Shown one piece after another: positions 32,142 to 35,493 of a stretch of 35,493 nt of DNA. The DNA is from Leptolyngbyaceae cyanobacterium T60_A2020_046 (lineage in GTDB: Bacteria; Cyanobacteriota; Cyanobacteriia; Phormidesmidales; Phormidesmidaceae), in NCBI GenBank assembly GCA_015272155.1, contig JACYME010000036.1, positions 1 to 35,493 on the forward strand. The letters run 5' to 3'. Numbering within the stretch: the first letter of the stretch is position 1; each line of letters opens with the position of its first letter. The translations under genes and the position numbers were made by a program. A model generated the notes under the pieces. That model was not told the origin of the DNA and searched no databases. It worked only from the letters and a program-made list of their open reading frames with translations.

Positions 32142-33659
32142 ATGAACTCGCGATCGCACCCATCTTTGTCGCATCGTCTGCCGTCCGCCGCTGGCACACC
32201 GCCACGTCCCGACAAACCCGAAGAAGCCTGTGGGGTATTCGGGATTCATGCCCCAGATGAGGATGTGGCCACGTTGACCTATTTTGGGCTCTTTGCCCTG
32301 CAACATCGGGGTCAGGAGTCGGCAGGCATCGCCACCTTTGATCACGGCACGCTGCACGTTTACAAGGCAATGGGGCTGGTTTCCCAGGTTTTTGATGGCA
32401 CTATCTTGCACGAGCTGCCGGGGCAGCTTGCGGTGGGGCACACCCGCTATTCCACGACAGGATCGAGCCACCTTGCCAACGCCCAACCCGCGATCGTGGA
32501 AACCCGCCTGGGCAAGCTTGCCCTCGCCCACAATGGCAACCTGGTGAATGCGCCTAACCTGCGGGAGGCGCTGCTGCAAGAGGGGCATGGGCTAGTCAGC
32601 ACAGCAGATACGGAGATGATTGCCGTCGCGATCGCCGAGGCTGTCAATGAAGGCAAAGACTGGATTCAAGGGGCGATCGCGGCCTTTCATCGCTGCGAAG
32701 GAGCCTTTAGCCTGGTGATTGGCACCCCCGACGGCCTCATGGGCACCCGCGACTCCCACGGCATTCGTCCTCTGGTATTGGGGGTGCTGGGCGATTTGCC
32801 CGCCGAGCCTAACGGCCCTGCCAAGTATGTGCTGGCCTCTGAAACCTGCGGCCTAGACATCATCGGAGCCCACTATGTGCGCGACGTTGAGCCTGGCGAA
32901 TTGGTCTGGATTACCGATGCTGGCGTGACTTCCTTCCAGTGGGATACCCAGGCCGAGCGTAAGCTGTGTGTCTTTGAGATGATCTACTTCTCTCGCCCGG
33001 ACAGCGTGGTTAATGAAGAAACCCTGTACAGCTATCGCATGCGGTTGGGGCAGCAGCTTGCCCGCGAGTCCCCGGCTGATGTGGATTTGGTGATGGCGGT
33101 GCCCGATTCTGGCGTACCTGCCGCGATCGGCTTTTCCCAAGAATCGCGCATTCCCTACGCCGAAGGGCTGATCAAAAACCGCTACGTGGGGCGTACCTTC
33201 ATTCAGCCCACCCAGTCGATGCGGGAGGTGGGCATTCGCATGAAGCTGAACCCCCTTAAGGATGTGCTGGAGGGCCAGCGGGTGCTGATTGTGGACGATT
33301 CCATTGTGCGCGGCACCACCAGCTACAAAATCGTAAAGGCGCTGCGCGATGCGGGGGCGACGGAGGTTCACATGCGGATTTCGTCGCCGCCGGTGACTCA
33401 CCCCTGTTTCTTTGGCATCGATACCGATAATCAGGCCCAGCTCATTGCGGCGAACCTCTCGGTGGAAGAAATTGCGGTCAAAATTGGGGTGGATTCCCTG
33501 GCCTATCTCAGTTGGGAGGGGATGTTGGCCATGACCCACCAAGACTCTCTGAGCTTTTGTTCGGCCTGCTTTACCGGAAATTATCCCCTCAACATCCCCG
33601 AGCCGTTTAAAAGTTCAAAGCTCAAGTTTGAGAAAACGCCCACTGCCACTGCGGTTTAA
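32142..33659 (+). CDS. purF: Amidophosphoribosyltransferase PurF
   Basis: PurF makes phosphoribosylamine from PRPP and glutamine, the committed step of purine synthesis. From ATG 32142 the product is 505 residues with a 29-residue leader ending DKPEEA. Cleavage would expose Cys30 of CGVFGIHAPDEDV, the Ntn glutaminase nucleophile. LQHRGQESAGIATF and the PRPP loop VLIVDDSIVRGTTS follow. Cysteines in the C-terminal FCSACFTGNYPL, with upstream ones, fit the Bacillus-type [4Fe-4S] enzyme. The frame is open to an ATG at 32031, but the extra 37 residues look unrelated, so I take the internal start although its GGAG is 13 bases away. The gap to purL (31873-32141) shows no clear terminator. Confidence 0.96.
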   Translation: MNSRSHPSLSHRLPSAAGTPPRPDKPEEACGVFGIHAPDEDVATLTYFGLFALQHRGQESAGIATFDHGTLHVYKAMGLVSQVFDGTILHELPGQLAVGHTRYSTTGSSHLANAQPAIVETRLGKLALAHNGNLVNAPNLREALLQEGHGLVSTADTEMIAVAIAEAVNEGKDWIQGAIAAFHRCEGAFSLVIGTPDGLMGTRDSHGIRPLVLGVLGDLPAEPNGPAKYVLASETCGLDIIGAHYVRDVEPGELVWITDAGVTSFQWDTQAERKLCVFEMIYFSRPDSVVNEETLYSYRMRLGQQLARESPADVDLVMAVPDSGVPAAIGFSQESRIPYAEGLIKNRYVGRTFIQPTQSMREVGIRMKLNPLKDVLEGQRVLIVDDSIVRGTTSYKIVKALRDAGATEVHMRISSPPVTHPCFFGIDTDNQAQLIAANLSVEEIAVKIGVDSLAYLSWEGMLAMTHQDSLSFCSACFTGNYPLNIPEPFKSSKLKFEKTPTATAV

Positions 33660-34009
33660 GGGGCAGGCAACCTGTGCGCCGCAGGATGGATGCCTCGGGT
33701 GGCGTCGCTAATTCATCCAGGGGCCCGTTAACCGAGTGTCTAGACGCTTGCTGGCATCCGGCGGGCACCCCAGCCCAGCCCAGCCTTGTCCTTGACCGAC
33801 ATACCCTGACTCAAAACCCTGCTCCGCCGGGAAGCAGGATTTTGAGTTGCTTGCCTCAGTCATGCCCTCAACCCGCAGACGCGCCGTCTGCCTATACGGG
33901 TGGAGTCTGGCAAGAAACCCGGTTTCTTCTAGGGTTGATGCACACAATGGGGCGGATGCACACAATGGGGCGAATGACTGAGGAGAAACCGGGGTTTTGC
34001 CCCGATGTT
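33660..34009. repeat. Intergenic repeat cluster between purF and the chelatase gene
   Basis: This 350-base gap between convergent genes holds three structures. First, a 15-base stem with one wobble: ACTCAAAACCCTGCT (33809-33823) and AGCAGGATTTTGAGT (33833-33847), with no T-run on either side. Second, inverted arms at 33909-33928 and 33981-34001, each carrying the AAACCGGG-type core also seen at 185-256; 33912-33928 alone is a perfect 17-base palindrome, AAGAAACCCGGTTTCTT. Third, between these arms, an exact 18-base tandem duplication, GATGCACACAATGGGGCG at 33937-33954 and 33955-33972. I see no gene on the plus strand; frames crossing it are antisense to the chelatase tail. Confidence 0.75.
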
Positions 34010-35299
34010 TTAGGCCGATGGGGGGTGATGGTCTGCATAGTGCGCATGGGTGGCGCGATCGCGATGATGGTCGTGATCCGCGTGATCATGCCCGTGCTCG
34101 TGATGCCCGTGCCCGTGATGCCCGTGGCCATGATGCTTGTGATCATGGAGATGATGATCGTGGTGATGGGCTTGGCTGTGAACGGATTGGGCCTGCACCG
34201 CTGCCATCGACAAATTCACCGCGATCGCATCCTCCTCCAGCAGTGCTGCAATCTGTGGATGTGCCCACTCTGCCGCCATCTCCAAGAACAGAGGATGGTC
34301 GTTAACACAGGGCATCTGCACATAGGTCACATCGGGTCGGCGCTTCCGCAGATGCCCAATGATGTGCTCCACATCCAGCAGCGTTTCGTGGTTTTCTGTG
34401 GCAAACCCAATGGGCATCATCACCAGTGCCGTTGCGCCCAGGTCGATGAGGTTTTGAGCGGCGAGGGTGACATTGGGCTGAGTCCACTCAATCAGGGGCG
34501 TATCGTGGTTGAGCCAACCGATGGAAATCAGCGGATAACGGCTGATCAACCGCTCGCGAACGCGCTCGTACAGCGCTTGACTTTCATCAATTCCTGAGGT
34601 GAAGCCCTTTGCTTTGTGGGGGCAGCCGTGGTTCATCAGCACAATGCCCGTTTGTGAGGGCAGGTGAGCGACGGCCAGATCGGTGCGAATTTTCTCCGCC
34701 ACGAGGTTTGCCAGTAGGTCAATATAATCCGGCTCATTAAAAAAGGAAGGAATGTAGCGCGTGCCCTTGAGCCAGTGCTCACCATCGGTCTCGCGGGCTA
34801 ACCGCGAGAGGGCATGGTTGACTTGTTCCACGGCAATGCCACTGGTGAAAATTGAGTCCACCACCAGCAGGGGATAAATCAGCAGCCGCTCAAAGCCCTC
34901 GTCCCGAATTTGCTCGAGCACCTGATCGGGCAAGAAGGGCGCACAGAAGTTGAAGGCTTTGAAAACCTTGACGCGATCGCCCCAGCGAGCTTGGAGTGAT
35001 TGCTCAATGCCTGCTCGCTGTCGCTCAAAAATTGCGTTGTGGGGCGAAATGAAGTGGTCGTGCTGGTGATCCCATTCGTGGCGATCAAACACTGCCAGCA
35101 GCTTGGCCAGCGGCGGATACAGCCACAGCGGTACGGGTGCAAACTTGGCCGTGAGCAGGTTTAGGGCTTGTTCGTTGTAGTTGGCAAAGTCTTCGTAGCT
35201 CTCGACTTCGCCATAGCCCATCAACAGCACTGCGACCTTAGGCGGCGTGGACGTGGCGTGAGAGTTTGCCGGGCGAGTCATATGGGGAGTCGTTGTCAT
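34010..35299 (-). CDS. Ferrochelatase-superfamily (HemH-like) chelatase with a 26-His C-terminal tail
   Basis: This 429-residue protein has the two-domain class II chelatase fold. Its start VAVLLMGYGEVESYEDF parallels the HemH LLMNLGGP opening. LLIYPLLVVDSIFTSGIAVE follows. The catalytic half has GIVLMNHGCPHKAKG, with the His corresponding to the HemH SAHG motif, and MMPIGFATENHETLLDVEHI, corresponding to SEHIETL with the acidic metal-site residue. It differs from standard HemH in many spacings and lacks the LHC-like tail of cyanobacterial HemH. Instead residues 374-429 hold 26 His in 56 positions (HHHDHHLHDHKHHGHGHHGH is a sample). Such tails store Co, Ni or Zn, so a role in cobalt or another divalent metal insertion is likely, but the substrate is not provable here. 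ATG at 35299 (MTTTPHMTRP) is my choice; an ATG at 35281 is possible. Confidence 0.82.
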   Translation of the reverse strand: MTTTPHMTRPANSHATSTPPKVAVLLMGYGEVESYEDFANYNEQALNLLTAKFAPVPLWLYPPLAKLLAVFDRHEWDHQHDHFISPHNAIFERQRAGIEQSLQARWGDRVKVFKAFNFCAPFLPDQVLEQIRDEGFERLLIYPLLVVDSIFTSGIAVEQVNHALSRLARETDGEHWLKGTRYIPSFFNEPDYIDLLANLVAEKIRTDLAVAHLPSQTGIVLMNHGCPHKAKGFTSGIDESQALYERVRERLISRYPLISIGWLNHDTPLIEWTQPNVTLAAQNLIDLGATALVMMPIGFATENHETLLDVEHIIGHLRKRRPDVTYVQMPCVNDHPLFLEMAAEWAHPQIAALLEEDAIAVNLSMAAVQAQSVHSQAHHHDHHLHDHKHHGHGHHGHGHHEHGHDHADHDHHRDRATHAHYADHHPPSA

Positions 35300-35337
35300 A
35301 AAACCTGGAAAGTTCCGATTCCCCTTGATGCTAACAA

Positions 35338-35406
35338 GATCCCCCCTAGGGGGATCCTAGCTTAAGGAATGCTCACGAATTCCTGTCTCTAGTCTGACAG
35401 GAGTTC
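35338..35406. promoter_or_regulatory. Two hairpins in the leader of the His-tailed chelatase gene
   Basis: Upstream of the minus-strand chelatase start are a perfect eight-base stem, GATCCCCC-CTA-GGGGGATC at 35338-35356, and an 11-base stem with one wobble, GAATTCCTGTC (35377-35387) with GACAGGAGTTC (35396-35406) around an eight-base loop. The first lies 39 bases before the ATG and could occlude translation or bind a regulator. Neither is followed by a T-run on the minus strand. I do not see the B12-riboswitch boxes found before cbiX, but the window ends at 35493 and could cut a leader. Confidence 0.5.
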
Positions 35407-35493
35407 CCGCGATCGCCGCCCTCCTTAATCAGAACGTTGGGCGGGGCAACATTCCCTCACACCATCGCGCCTACGGTGCCCGTGCCCATGGGG

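Noticed and set aside
33674-34597. Plus-strand open frame of about 307 codons after purF, rich in Met and Val
   Set aside because: It is antisense to the His-rich tail of the chelatase gene and crosses intergenic repeats. The Met/Val richness is the reverse complement of His/Asp codons.

Overview
The window is chromosomal DNA from a GC-rich cyanobacterium. The evidence is a complete apcD gene (terminal phycobilisome pigment protein), a BicA-type bicarbonate transporter gene, several families I know mainly from cyanobacteria (DUF760, DUF3747+SLH, DUF2470) and very frequent GCGATCGC (HIP1) octamers. I see no rRNA or tRNA genes, CRISPR arrays, transposases or phage genes. This is mostly housekeeping chromosome with a scattered accessory layer.

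Layout. Positions 1-397 hold only palindromic repeats. 398-3953 (minus) carries a cobaltochelatase CbiX gene behind a cobalamin riboswitch, then yqeY and ffh. 4341-6656 (plus) is a large GAF-type signalling protein of unknown role. 6738-7737 (minus) has a VOC protein and a small exported beta-helix-like protein. 8221-9919 is a frameshifted bicA with a promoter and dyads just upstream. 10346-14931 (plus) runs through a zinc-ribbon membrane protein, dusA, an exported TPR protein, a SafE/CcdA-like membrane protein and a b-type-cytochrome-like membrane protein. 15021-16141 is a broken class-A beta-lactamase-like hydrolase gene facing sbcC. 16267-21954 (minus) is sbcC, a cysteine/cystine lyase gene, mutY and a DUF760 gene. 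22339-23938 has a ferredoxin/DUF2470 pair, a cyanobacterial hypothetical and an exported pentapeptide-repeat protein. 24592-25806 is a DUF3747-SLH surface protein with a strong terminator. 26062-27593 (minus) is a small operon with a phosphatase-like gene, a MOSC gene split by an in-frame stop, and a basic small protein. apcD, a hypothetical, purL and purF follow on the plus strand. The window closes with a minus-strand ferrochelatase-family gene whose product ends in a 26-histidine tail.

Themes. (1) Metal and tetrapyrrole chemistry: two chelatases of different families, both ending in histidine-rich tails, sit near the two ends of the window, and one is under a B12 riboswitch. The heme-like membrane protein and the DUF2470/ferredoxin pair may belong to the same theme, but that is inference. 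(2) Decay or assembly error: three recognisable genes (bicA, the serine hydrolase, the MOSC gene) carry a frameshift, an internal deletion and a nonsense codon respectively. Sequencing reads are needed to tell real pseudogenes from errors. (3) Non-coding structure: a minus-strand two-hairpin element ending in a textbook terminator lies upstream of purL with no minus-strand gene to terminate. It is the best candidate here for an undescribed small RNA.

Family names come from recognising protein motifs from memory; no database search was run.
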